Positions 18,523-26,157 of a stretch of DNA of 64,000 bases are shown here, piece by piece. The notes beneath the pieces are model-generated. The model ran no database searches and had not been told where the DNA came from. It saw only the letters and a program-made list of their open reading frames with translations. The position numbers and the translations under genes are program-made. The DNA is taken from NCBI RefSeq assembly GCF_017254915.1, contig NZ_JAFKCT010000014.1, positions 1 through 64,000 of the forward strand, in the 5' to 3' direction. This DNA comes from Algoriphagus oliviformis (GTDB lineage: Bacteria > Bacteroidota > Bacteroidia > Cytophagales > Cyclobacteriaceae). Position 1 is the stretch's first letter; each line of letters starts with the position of its first letter.

Positions 18523-18885
18523 ATGGATAAGAGAGTATGCCTCAATTGTGGTAAGCCGATTCAGGGACGCTTGGACAAGAAGTTTTGCGATGACAGCTGT
18601 AGGAATACGTTCAACAATCGACAAAATGCGAGCAGCGTCAATCTGGCTAGAAACATCAACAATACGCTGAAAAGAAACAGGAATATCCTGGAGGCTATTA
18701 TACCCGAAAACGCAGAGCTGGCTAAGACTACCCGTGAAAGACTGGTGCAGGCTGGCTTTAATTTCAGGTATTTCACCCACATCTATCAAAATAAAAAAGG
18801 GAATTGTTACCGATATTGCTACGACTTTGGATATTTGGAATTGGAAGGGGAATGGTTTTTGGTTGTTAGGGAAAAGGATTTTTAG
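18523..18885 (+). CDS. Small zinc-ribbon protein, function unknown
   Basis: A 120-residue protein started at ATG 18523; an in-frame TTG lies at 18499. The N-terminus has a four-cysteine zinc ribbon (CLNC ... CDDSC, residues about 5-31) with the KKFCDDSCRNTFNNRQ pattern seen in DUF2116-like and plasmid/phage-associated zinc-ribbon proteins. A basic helix and an aromatic-rich C-terminal part (FRYFTHIYQNKKGNCYRYCYDFGYLEL) follow. The protein is probably cytoplasmic and may bind nucleic acid. It sits alone between lipoprotein and polysaccharide-export genes. Codon use is more A/T-rich than its neighbours, which hints at transfer. Confidence 0.7.
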   Translation: MDKRVCLNCGKPIQGRLDKKFCDDSCRNTFNNRQNASSVNLARNINNTLKRNRNILEAIIPENAELAKTTRERLVQAGFNFRYFTHIYQNKKGNCYRYCYDFGYLELEGEWFLVVREKDF

Positions 18886-18980
18886 TCCCAATTTTTTGAT
18901 GGCTCATTTTAGGAAATGTTGAAAAATGTACGGTTTGATTGCCTAGATGATAAAAAATCAAAGTTTTAAAAGAAATTTTC

Positions 18981-18988
18981 TAAGTTTG
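18981..18988 (+). promoter_or_regulatory. Bacteroidota -7 element (TAAGTTTG)
   Basis: Exact match to TAnnTTTG, 36 bp upstream of the Wza-like start. No clear TTG -33 element stands at the usual spacing; the upstream DNA is A/T-rich. Confidence 0.5.
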
Positions 18989-19024
18989 CCATCCATCAGG
19001 CATGATGGAATTTAATGACGATTT

Positions 19025-19837
19025 ATGTTTAAACTCTTAAGAGTACTGGGGCTAGCCCTGCTTGTTGTGTCCGCTGCGGCATGTGTCTCCAATGAGAAAA
19101 TCATCTATTTGCAAAACCTTGAAGGGAATGAGCCCATCCCCGACGGCGAATTGATCACCTATGATATTCCCGAATACAAGCTTCAGTACAACGACATCAT
19201 CGACGTCAATGTGCAAACCGTGGAGGAATTGATCAAGAGCGGATTTAACAACACTCCAGTGATGCTGAACAGCCAACAGATGCAGGTTTCGGGACAAAAT
19301 GGAGGTGATGTGTATTACATGACAGGATACACGGTAGATAAAAATGGCAATGTAAGGTTGCCGATAGTCGGAGAGGTCCAAGTTCAGAACAAGACTCTCG
19401 AAGAAGCAAGGATCCAAATTGAATCCCAGCTAAGACAATATGTAACCTCTGAACTCTACGTAAAAGTGAAGTTGGGAGGAGTCCGTTATTCTGCTTTAGG
19501 TGAGTTTAGACGGCCAGGTAAATTCGTAGTGCTACAGGATAGGATGACGATTTTTGAGGCAATTGCCAATGCAGGAGATCTGACCACCATTGCGAAGAGA
19601 AATGAAGTTCTACTAATCCGGCAGTATCCTGAAGGAACCAAGCTCCATCGAATCAACCTCAACGACAGACACTTGGTGGAGTCCCCATTTTATTTTATAC
19701 AGCCAAATGACCAGCTTTACGCCGAGCCGATGAAAGTTCGTGAAGTTGGTGCGGGAGAAAATGCCGCCCAGTCTCTTACCCTTCTTATTTCTGCTATTAC
19801 AGCAGCAGTTTTGATTATCAATGTTGCCACAAACTAG
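19025..19837 (+). CDS. Wza-like polysaccharide export lipoprotein
   Basis: A 270-residue lipoprotein (Cys20 in SAAAC). It contains a Poly_export domain (YKLQYNDIIDVNVQT ... VRLPIVGEV) and one SLBB domain (VRYSALGEFRRPGKFVVLQDRMTI). A C-terminal hydrophobic helix (about 247-268) is typical of Bacteroidota members. It forms the outer-membrane export pore for capsule or exopolysaccharide. The tyrosine kinase gene starts 1 base after its stop, so the two form an operon. An exact -7 promoter element lies upstream. Confidence 0.9.
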   Translation: MFKLLRVLGLALLVVSAAACVSNEKIIYLQNLEGNEPIPDGELITYDIPEYKLQYNDIIDVNVQTVEELIKSGFNNTPVMLNSQQMQVSGQNGGDVYYMTGYTVDKNGNVRLPIVGEVQVQNKTLEEARIQIESQLRQYVTSELYVKVKLGGVRYSALGEFRRPGKFVVLQDRMTIFEAIANAGDLTTIAKRNEVLLIRQYPEGTKLHRINLNDRHLVESPFYFIQPNDQLYAEPMKVREVGAGENAAQSLTLLISAITAAVLIINVATN

Positions 19838-19838
19838 G

Positions 19839-22286
19839 ATGTATCCAAATTCTCCCCAGCCAAACTCCGGCGCTAACTCCCCATTTCTGGCCAATCACGA
19901 GGATGAGATAGACCTAAAGGTTTTAATCTTTAACTATCTACAATATTGGCCCCTATTGCTGATCTTCATGTTTTCGGGATTGGTGGCGGCTTTTCTGTTT
20001 AACAGATATACTACCCCCATTTACAAGGTAGAGTCCAGTATCTTGGTGGCGGATGATAAGCCAAGCCTGGGGATGGACCTATTCGAGAGTAGTGGTCTTG
20101 GTATGCTGCAAGGCAAAAATAATATTGAAAATGAAATCGGGATTCTAAAGTCCTTTTCGCTTGCCGAAGAGGCAATTGAAGATCTGGGTCTAAATGTTCA
20201 GTATTTCCAAGAGGAATTTTTCAAAACTTCCCAGCTTTACGGAAGTGTTCCGTTGATGGTCACCGTCGATTGGACTCAACCTCAGCTCGTAGGGGGGATG
20301 TTCAAGATCGCGGTAATTGATGAGAAGACTTTCCATTTGACCATATCAAATGACGAATTTTCGGTCTATTCCCCCTCGGATAAATTTTTTAAATCACTGT
20401 TCGAGGAGGATCTTTCGCTCAAGGAGGTCTATTCCTTTGGAGAAGTTATTTCAGGAGAGTTTTACTCTTTCAAAATCGATTTGATCAATGCCCTGCCGGG
20501 AGATGAGATACTTTTTAGAGTGCTTGATACACCGTCTTTGGCATTGCAACTACGGGAGGAGCTTAACGTTGCCCCGATCAACAAACAGGCTTCTATTTTA
20601 ACTCTTAGTCTCGAGACGCCTGTAAGAAGACTTGGTCAGGATTACATCAACAAGCTGATGGAGATGTATCTCCAGCGGGAATTGGAGGAAAAAAACAAGG
20701 CCTCTGAAAACACCGTGTTGTTTATTGATCAGCAGCTGAGCGGTATTACGGACTCTCTGAGATATTCGGAAAATAGACTTCAGCAGTACAGAACAGAAAA
20801 CCGGGTATTCAACCTTTCCCAAGAAGGCGCCGTGATTTTCGAGCGACTCCAAGAGCTTGAAAAAGAAAGAGCCCAAACTGAAGTTACCTTAAAGTACTAT
20901 AAGACTCTTCAGACTTATTTGTCAAACAACCAATCAACTGATTTGGTAGCCCCTTCTGTGATTGGGATTACGGATCCCTTGCTGAACTCACTGGTTCAGT
21001 CTCTGAGCGAACTTCAGGCCGAGCAAGTGAGATTGAAAGCGAATTTTACCGATCAAACGCCGGTAGTCAGAGAAAATGCGAGCCGAGTTCAAAATGCCAA
21101 GAGAGCGCTACAGGAAAACGTAAATTTGGCTTCCCAAAATACCCAAAACGTCTTGGCAGATCTAAACAATCGGATCAAGATGATTGAGCGGGATGTCAAC
21201 TCACTTCCGCAGACCGAACGGAACTTGCTCGGGATTCAGCGGCAGTTTACCATCAACGAGAATATCTACGTATACCTGCTTCAGAAGAAAGCAGAGGCAG
21301 AAATCACCAAAGCTGCCAATATGCCTACCAACAGCGTTTTGGATTTTGCAAAGTCCGGTCAATTGCCCGTGGCACCAAAGCGTTCCCTCAATTTGTTGAT
21401 CGGTATGATCCTAGGTTTGATCTTGCCTATCGGGTTTATCACCGTCAAGGACTTCCTGAACACGAAAATAGAAGATCCAAAGGAGTTGGAAAAGCAGATC
21501 AAAGTGCCTCTGATCGGTATGATTGGAAGAAGTACATCCGACGAAGCGCTGCCGGTCTTCAATAATCCAAGATCTTCCGTGACGGAGTCGTTCCGTTCTC
21601 TACGGGCAGATTTGGCCTATTTGAGCCCGCAAAAGAGAAATCTCTCACTGCTCTTCACTTCGACTATTTCCGGGGAGGGCAAGACCTTCGTCTCCATGAA
21701 TATGGCTTCGGTATTTGCCTTGATGGGCAAGAAAACCGTGCTTATCGGCTTGGATTTGAGAAAGCCTAGAATCGCTCAGGATTTCAATCTGAGCAATGAC
21801 AAGGGGATGAGTACTTGCTTGAGCAGCGATATATCCTGGAAAGATGTCGTAAAGGCATCCGGTTACGAAAACCTGGATGTGATCCTTTCCGGTCCTATTC
21901 CTCCCAACCCGGCCGAGTTGCTTTTGCAAGACAAATTCAAAGTCATCGTCAATGAGATCAAAGAAGCTTACGATGTGGTAGTATTCGACTGTCCGCCGGT
22001 AGGCTTGGTTTCAGAGACCAAGGAGCTCTTTGGATTTGCCGACGTCAATTTCTACGTTTTCCGCCAAGGATACTCCATGAAAGGCAATAGCCAAATTCTT
22101 AATAACCTCGTGGAAAAAGGCGGCGTGACCAAGATCTACGGCGTATTCAACGATCTCCACATTGACAAAGGCTACGGCTACGGTTATGGCTATGGGTATG
22201 GCTACGGCTATGGCAACAACTCTTACGGCTATCACGAGGAAGTTCAGCTTCCGTGGTGGAAAAGAGCTTTGAGAAGGCAAAGTTGA
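19839..22286 (+). CDS. Wzc-like polysaccharide copolymerase / tyrosine autokinase
   Basis: An 815-residue inner-membrane protein. Start taken at ATG 19839, one base after the upstream stop; an ATG at 19821 is possible. First helix at about 45-65, a long periplasmic Wzz region with coiled coils (about 260-470), second helix near 515-535, then the BY-kinase domain: Walker A GEGKT (612-616), Walker A' in IGLDLRKPR and Walker B VVFDCPP. The C-terminus is a tyrosine cluster with seven consecutive Gly-Tyr pairs, encoded by a 6-bp tandem repeat. Autophosphorylation of this tail controls polymer length and export in known Wzc proteins. Confidence 0.92.
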   Translation: MYPNSPQPNSGANSPFLANHEDEIDLKVLIFNYLQYWPLLLIFMFSGLVAAFLFNRYTTPIYKVESSILVADDKPSLGMDLFESSGLGMLQGKNNIENEIGILKSFSLAEEAIEDLGLNVQYFQEEFFKTSQLYGSVPLMVTVDWTQPQLVGGMFKIAVIDEKTFHLTISNDEFSVYSPSDKFFKSLFEEDLSLKEVYSFGEVISGEFYSFKIDLINALPGDEILFRVLDTPSLALQLREELNVAPINKQASILTLSLETPVRRLGQDYINKLMEMYLQRELEEKNKASENTVLFIDQQLSGITDSLRYSENRLQQYRTENRVFNLSQEGAVIFERLQELEKERAQTEVTLKYYKTLQTYLSNNQSTDLVAPSVIGITDPLLNSLVQSLSELQAEQVRLKANFTDQTPVVRENASRVQNAKRALQENVNLASQNTQNVLADLNNRIKMIERDVNSLPQTERNLLGIQRQFTINENIYVYLLQKKAEAEITKAANMPTNSVLDFAKSGQLPVAPKRSLNLLIGMILGLILPIGFITVKDFLNTKIEDPKELEKQIKVPLIGMIGRSTSDEALPVFNNPRSSVTESFRSLRADLAYLSPQKRNLSLLFTSTISGEGKTFVSMNMASVFALMGKKTVLIGLDLRKPRIAQDFNLSNDKGMSTCLSSDISWKDVVKASGYENLDVILSGPIPPNPAELLLQDKFKVIVNEIKEAYDVVVFDCPPVGLVSETKELFGFADVNFYVFRQGYSMKGNSQILNNLVEKGGVTKIYGVFNDLHIDKGYGYGYGYGYGYGYGNNSYGYHEEVQLPWWKRALRRQS
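22170..22214 (+). repeat. Hexanucleotide (Gly-Tyr) coding repeat
   Basis: Seven tandem GGN-TAY codon pairs plus a final GGC in the kinase tail. Synonymous variation (ggc/ggt/ggg, tac/tat) shows it is not freshly expanded, but copy number could still change. Confidence 0.8.
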
Positions 22287-22291
22287 TAACA

Positions 22292-22318
22292 AGCCCGGTT
22301 TTAGCCGGGCTTTTTTTT
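22292..22318 (+). terminator. Rho-independent terminator of the export operon
   Basis: Stem agcccgg / ccgggct (22292-22311) followed by eight T residues, 5 bp after the kinase stop. Confidence 0.9.
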
Positions 22319-22559
22319 GTCATAAACGGCTTGTTCTTTTTCCAAGCTGTCTCTCCTCTAAACTCCCATTTCAACTGCAAATAAATGCCTTGACTATGAG
22401 GTTGTGTGCTTTTTTAGGCGCTGTAGTTCAGATGTTTGTTTGGGTAATTCGTTGTGCTGGTTAACTTTACGGAATTAAATTTTGATTTCAGGTCTAAATT
22501 GGAATTAAATTCTATTTTCTGCATTTGAAATTCAAAAAAGCTATCCTAAACAACAAAAC

Positions 22560-24167
22560 ATGAGAAAATTCGGTTTTGGGTTGGTTTTGTCTTCCATGAT
22601 CTTGGCTTCCTGCCAGGACTCGGACACCGACCCGCAGACAATTGTGATCAGTACAGACAGCGAGACGCTGAGCGAGCGGATCAAGCTGGACGGCAGCGGG
22701 GTGGTATCCCTGATTAATCCCGATGCCGCGGGGAGAATCCTGGAAACCTCCTCGGAACTTCCCATTGTATTGATATCCCAAGTCGAGGCTCCCGAGTACC
22801 AGGGAGTGAAGCTCAGAGCTACACACGTGGATATCAATGGTGACTATGCCTACGTGGGCTACAATATGGAAGGCGAAACCTATCTGGGAGCAGTGGAGAT
22901 CTTTGACATCTCAGATGTCTACAAACCCAAAATCGTTTCCCAGGCCTTGTTTACAGATGCGGAGGTGAGCTCCCTCGAATACGCAAATGGTACCCTTCAA
23001 TTGGCTATGGCGGTGGATGTGGACGGAGATTTTGGCGTGGATTCTCCTGCCAACCTAGTGCGGGTGGCGGTCGCTGCCGGGAAATTCACCTCTGGTTTTT
23101 CTTTTACTTCCCTTCCGGGTTTCGTAGCAAATGACGTCACGGAGGTTGGCAATTCCACTGCCGTCACCACTGGGAATCCAGGCGTTTTGGGTTTGGTGGA
23201 TCTTGCCGGAAACGTAGCCCAAGAAGTTGAAGTGGAGGATCTGCGAAGCGTCGCCTACGGCAATGATAGGCTGGCAGTTCTAAGCGGCACCGAAGGCGCA
23301 ATCGTCTACAATCCCTCCAACCTGGCCCAGCTGCTGAAGATTTCCCTAGGCAGCGCTACTCCTGAAGCCAAGAGAACCATCGCTATCGCGGATAACAACC
23401 TTTTTGTTTCCGAAGGAAGTGACGGTGCGGGAATCTACAGCCTATCCAGTGGCCAATTGGTCAGCAAGCTCCCTATCCCGATCAATCCTGAAGGTACTGA
23501 CCCAGGGGATATCGTCACCAACGCCGTTTCGGTGGACAATTCCCTGCTGTTTATGGCCAACGGCGCCGCCGGAATCTCAGTCTCCGACGTGCAGAATACC
23601 TCGGATATCAAGAGCCTGGGAATTCTGGATCTGGACGGCTCCTCAAACTTTGTCAGAAATGAAGAAAACTTCATTTTCGTGGCGACCGGAGCCGGGGGGT
23701 TGCAAATTCTGAAAATCAACAAGCCAGTGACAGACCCAACGGAAGAGCTTTGCAAAGATCTGCCTGCCTATACTGGCAACAGCAACCTCAACGTCAACTC
23801 AAATGAGAAAATGGCTTACTCCGGCTCTGCTTCCTTGAAAAATGTAAACGTCGGCGGAGAGTTGCTGTATTGCGGTTCATTGGCAATCGAGAGCAGCCTC
23901 AATGTCAACAGCAATGGTATCATGCAGGTGGTCGGAAGCTTTGCCTTTGGCCAGTACAAAAAGAATACGACGATCAATGTCAACAGTGATTCCTATCTGA
24001 AGCTCTCCGGGAGCACCGTAATCTATGGCGACCTAAGATTAAATAGCGGCGCTACCTTGGAATTTGTGGGAGAAGGCAACACGATCACCGTCTATGGCGA
24101 TGTGACTATCAATAGCGGTGCGAAAATCGTGGGCAATTACACGGATACAGAAGGGAAGCTAAAATAA
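22560..24167 (+). CDS. LVIVD-repeat beta-propeller lipoprotein
   Basis: A 535-residue lipoprotein (Cys18 in ILASC). The N-terminal two-thirds is a beta-propeller of LVIVD-like repeats (AVEIFDISDVYKPKIVSQ; GISVSDVQNTSDIKSLGIL). From about residue 415 a serine/asparagine-rich region shows repeated NVNSN units (SNLNVNSNEK, SSLNVNSNGI, TTINVNSDSY, TINSGAK), suggesting a right-handed beta-helix of the adhesin type. It is probably exposed at the cell surface. Two Cys residues (LCKDL near residue 400 and YCGS near 438) might pair. Monocistronic; ligand unknown. Confidence 0.78.
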   Translation: MRKFGFGLVLSSMILASCQDSDTDPQTIVISTDSETLSERIKLDGSGVVSLINPDAAGRILETSSELPIVLISQVEAPEYQGVKLRATHVDINGDYAYVGYNMEGETYLGAVEIFDISDVYKPKIVSQALFTDAEVSSLEYANGTLQLAMAVDVDGDFGVDSPANLVRVAVAAGKFTSGFSFTSLPGFVANDVTEVGNSTAVTTGNPGVLGLVDLAGNVAQEVEVEDLRSVAYGNDRLAVLSGTEGAIVYNPSNLAQLLKISLGSATPEAKRTIAIADNNLFVSEGSDGAGIYSLSSGQLVSKLPIPINPEGTDPGDIVTNAVSVDNSLLFMANGAAGISVSDVQNTSDIKSLGILDLDGSSNFVRNEENFIFVATGAGGLQILKINKPVTDPTEELCKDLPAYTGNSNLNVNSNEKMAYSGSASLKNVNVGGELLYCGSLAIESSLNVNSNGIMQVVGSFAFGQYKKNTTINVNSDSYLKLSGSTVIYGDLRLNSGATLEFVGEGNTITVYGDVTINSGAKIVGNYTDTEGKLK

Positions 24168-24210
24168 AGATGGCTTTTGGGCTGCGTTAAGCTAAATTCT
24201 TATTTCATTC

Positions 24211-24240
24211 AAAAAGGGGCGTTGTTTCGCCCCTTTTTTT
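24211..24240. terminator. Bidirectional terminator
   Basis: Stem aaaaaggggcg (24211-24221) / cgccccttttt (24228-24238) with loop ttgttt. It separates the LVIVD gene (plus) from the ATP-grasp gene (minus). Confidence 0.88.
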
Positions 24241-24253
24241 TGCTTCGAAGAGA

Positions 24254-25612
24254 TTATAGCCGCCTGAGTTCGGCAAGGAACTGCTGCTGATATCGACTGT
24301 CTTCCCTGTCGTTTACGATCACCACCCTGGACAATCCAATCGGGTTGATGCCTTGGGGCAGGATCAGCGTTCCCGATTGGTTGTGTGTTTCCTGTATCAA
24401 CTGCTCTGCCAGCTTCAGCTTGTCGGCTTGCCGGGGAAACTGAACCTGCGTATTGATGTCCAGCTGGCGGATACGGAAGCTGTTGCCGATATGGCTTTGG
24501 AGTTTCTTTTCCAGCGAAAGAAGATGGCAAATGGGCGAAGAGGCGGTTATCCTGGGGTTCACCTCGATGATTTTCTCACCGATCAGATCCAGCTCGATCA
24601 GGCCAAGGTAGCCTAGTTTATCCAGGCTGGCGAGCTTGGCAAACAGCTTTTCGGCAAACTCCATTCGCTGGGCTTGGTAGGGTTCGCACCATCTCCCTCC
24701 TGTAAAGCGGCCCTGTGCGTCTATCTCTTGCCTGTGGACCTGCAGCACTTTCCATTTTTTCTCGGGTAGGATCAATCCCATCGCTCCCCACACCGGGCCG
24801 GACAGGTGCTCTTGAAGCTGGAATTTTTGGGGTAAGGTGCCGTCCAGCTCGAGTTTCTGCAAGTGCCCTTTGATTGTTGCTAGTACTGCTCCTTTTGTGC
24901 CTTTTGGAAAAAGCCCCAGTCCGGCCGCTCCGCCCGCCGGCTTGAAGACATACTTTCCATCGTCGAGAGAGTCCAGTTGCGAAGGGGAGAAGGTGTCGCG
25001 GGCGAAGGGATGGGTTTTGGCAACTGGGAAGCCAGCTTGGGCCAAAAGGGCCATTGCCAGATTTTTGTCCATCAACAAATCGGTTTGCTTGGCTATCAGA
25101 TCCAAATCCGGCGAAAGGGGGATTGTACCACCCAATTGCCTGTGGAAGCCCGAAGAATAGACGAATCCCAGCAAGGATTGACCGCTTTCGGCCGCTGTCG
25201 ACACGCTGGCTTCGAGCAGTGTGCCTTTGATCAGTCTGATGTTCTCAATATTGGATTGACAGTCTTCGTCAAAGGAATCGCAGGCGACCATGACTTGTTT
25301 GGGAAGGATCTGGAGCCCCGTCAGACGCTTCCAAATGGATGCATTGGCCCGCAGGCTTTCAGAAAGGCTATGCAAAAAACCGCTGGTGACGTGAGGACGA
25401 AATAAGAGAAGTGTGTCCTCAGGCCCTGTGTAGAGCTGGGCTTGGATTCCGCTGTCCAGATGGTGCTTGGGCAGGCGGAGCAGCTGCCAGGCAAGATCAG
25501 GATCGGAATATACCTCCGACGTGGGCATGGCGACCACTTTTCCGGGCATTTCTCCCCGGATCAAAACGCCCAGATGCGTGAGGCTGTATGAAGTGGCGAT
25601 GACGGCTAGCAT
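24254..25612 (-). CDS. ATP-grasp ligase with a pre-ATP-grasp region
   Basis: A 452-residue cytoplasmic enzyme. The N-terminal 180 residues look like a pre-ATP-grasp domain (MLAVIATSYSLTHLG ... NIENIRLIKG). The catalytic ATP-grasp fold follows, with KYVFKPAGGAAGLGLF (ATP-binding Lys224) and metal/ATP ligands in GYLGLIELDLIGEKIIEVNPR (Glu340, Glu350, Asn352). The layout recalls PGM1-like peptide ligases, which join carboxylates to amines using ATP. It is the last gene of a minus-strand set with an orphan prodomain protein (65 bp upstream) and a hemopexin subtilase, so it may act on a peptide product. The substrate is not known; other carboxylate-amine ligases remain possible. Confidence 0.75.
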   Translation of the reverse strand: MLAVIATSYSLTHLGVLIRGEMPGKVVAMPTSEVYSDPDLAWQLLRLPKHHLDSGIQAQLYTGPEDTLLLFRPHVTSGFLHSLSESLRANASIWKRLTGLQILPKQVMVACDSFDEDCQSNIENIRLIKGTLLEASVSTAAESGQSLLGFVYSSGFHRQLGGTIPLSPDLDLIAKQTDLLMDKNLAMALLAQAGFPVAKTHPFARDTFSPSQLDSLDDGKYVFKPAGGAAGLGLFPKGTKGAVLATIKGHLQKLELDGTLPQKFQLQEHLSGPVWGAMGLILPEKKWKVLQVHRQEIDAQGRFTGGRWCEPYQAQRMEFAEKLFAKLASLDKLGYLGLIELDLIGEKIIEVNPRITASSPICHLLSLEKKLQSHIGNSFRIRQLDINTQVQFPRQADKLKLAEQLIQETHNQSGTLILPQGINPIGLSRVVIVNDREDSRYQQQFLAELRRL

Positions 25613-25677
25613 GGACAGTTGCGTCTAGGGGTTTGGAGAAGGCAAAAAAGTCACTTTCGGTAGTTTGTCGTTCAGCT

Positions 25678-26088
25678 TCAAAAGCCTCCAGGATCCTCAG
25701 ATTTTGGCTTGAGGTAGACGCTCTCAATCCACTCCTGTTTTTTCAGATTTTCCAAGAGCTTCGCAGGGTCTCCTGACAGCAGGATTTGGTAATACTCGGT
25801 GGCAGCCGAAGACTGCTCTTGTGCGGGTATGCTGATCTTGCGGACTGTGGCTTCGCTATCCTTCAGCTGACGATTCACCAGCTCGGTCTGCGCCTTGTCC
25901 GCGGAATGAAACGCGCCCTCTTTCACACTCACTCCAGAATGGGGCTTGAGTACGAGGATGATTTCATTGCCCTGATCTTTGGATTCTTGAAGTGGCATGG
26001 TAGCGTTGTTTTGGGCTAAAAACTTCCCCGTCCAGAGGCAAAGTAGCACTGTGAAAGCAATGAGCACTAGGCGGACTTGACGGGACAT
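25678..26088 (-). CDS. Orphan subtilase-prodomain-like secreted protein
   Basis: A 136-residue protein with a signal peptide or anchor (residues 5-25, RLVLIAFTVLLCLWTGKFLA). The rest resembles the N-terminal prodomain of the subtilase encoded 69 bp upstream. EIILVLKPHSGV matches ELVVIFKDDAEV. The end KLLENLKKQEWIESVYLKPK...EDP matches GLLEEFLKDSRVDGAYIKPP...EDP in order, spacing and several identities. It stops exactly where the protease continues into its catalytic domain. Prodomains of this type fold, inhibit and chaperone their protease, so this is probably a free-standing inhibitor or chaperone. This is an inference from sequence reading. Confidence 0.65.
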   Translation of the reverse strand: MSRQVRLVLIAFTVLLCLWTGKFLAQNNATMPLQESKDQGNEIILVLKPHSGVSVKEGAFHSADKAQTELVNRQLKDSEATVRKISIPAQEQSSAATEYYQILLSGDPAKLLENLKKQEWIESVYLKPKSEDPGGF

Positions 26089-26157
26089 TGGCTTGGTGAA
26101 ATTAGAAAAGAAAGACCCGGAACCGCAATCCCAGGCCTTTCCGTCGGCAATGGAAGG

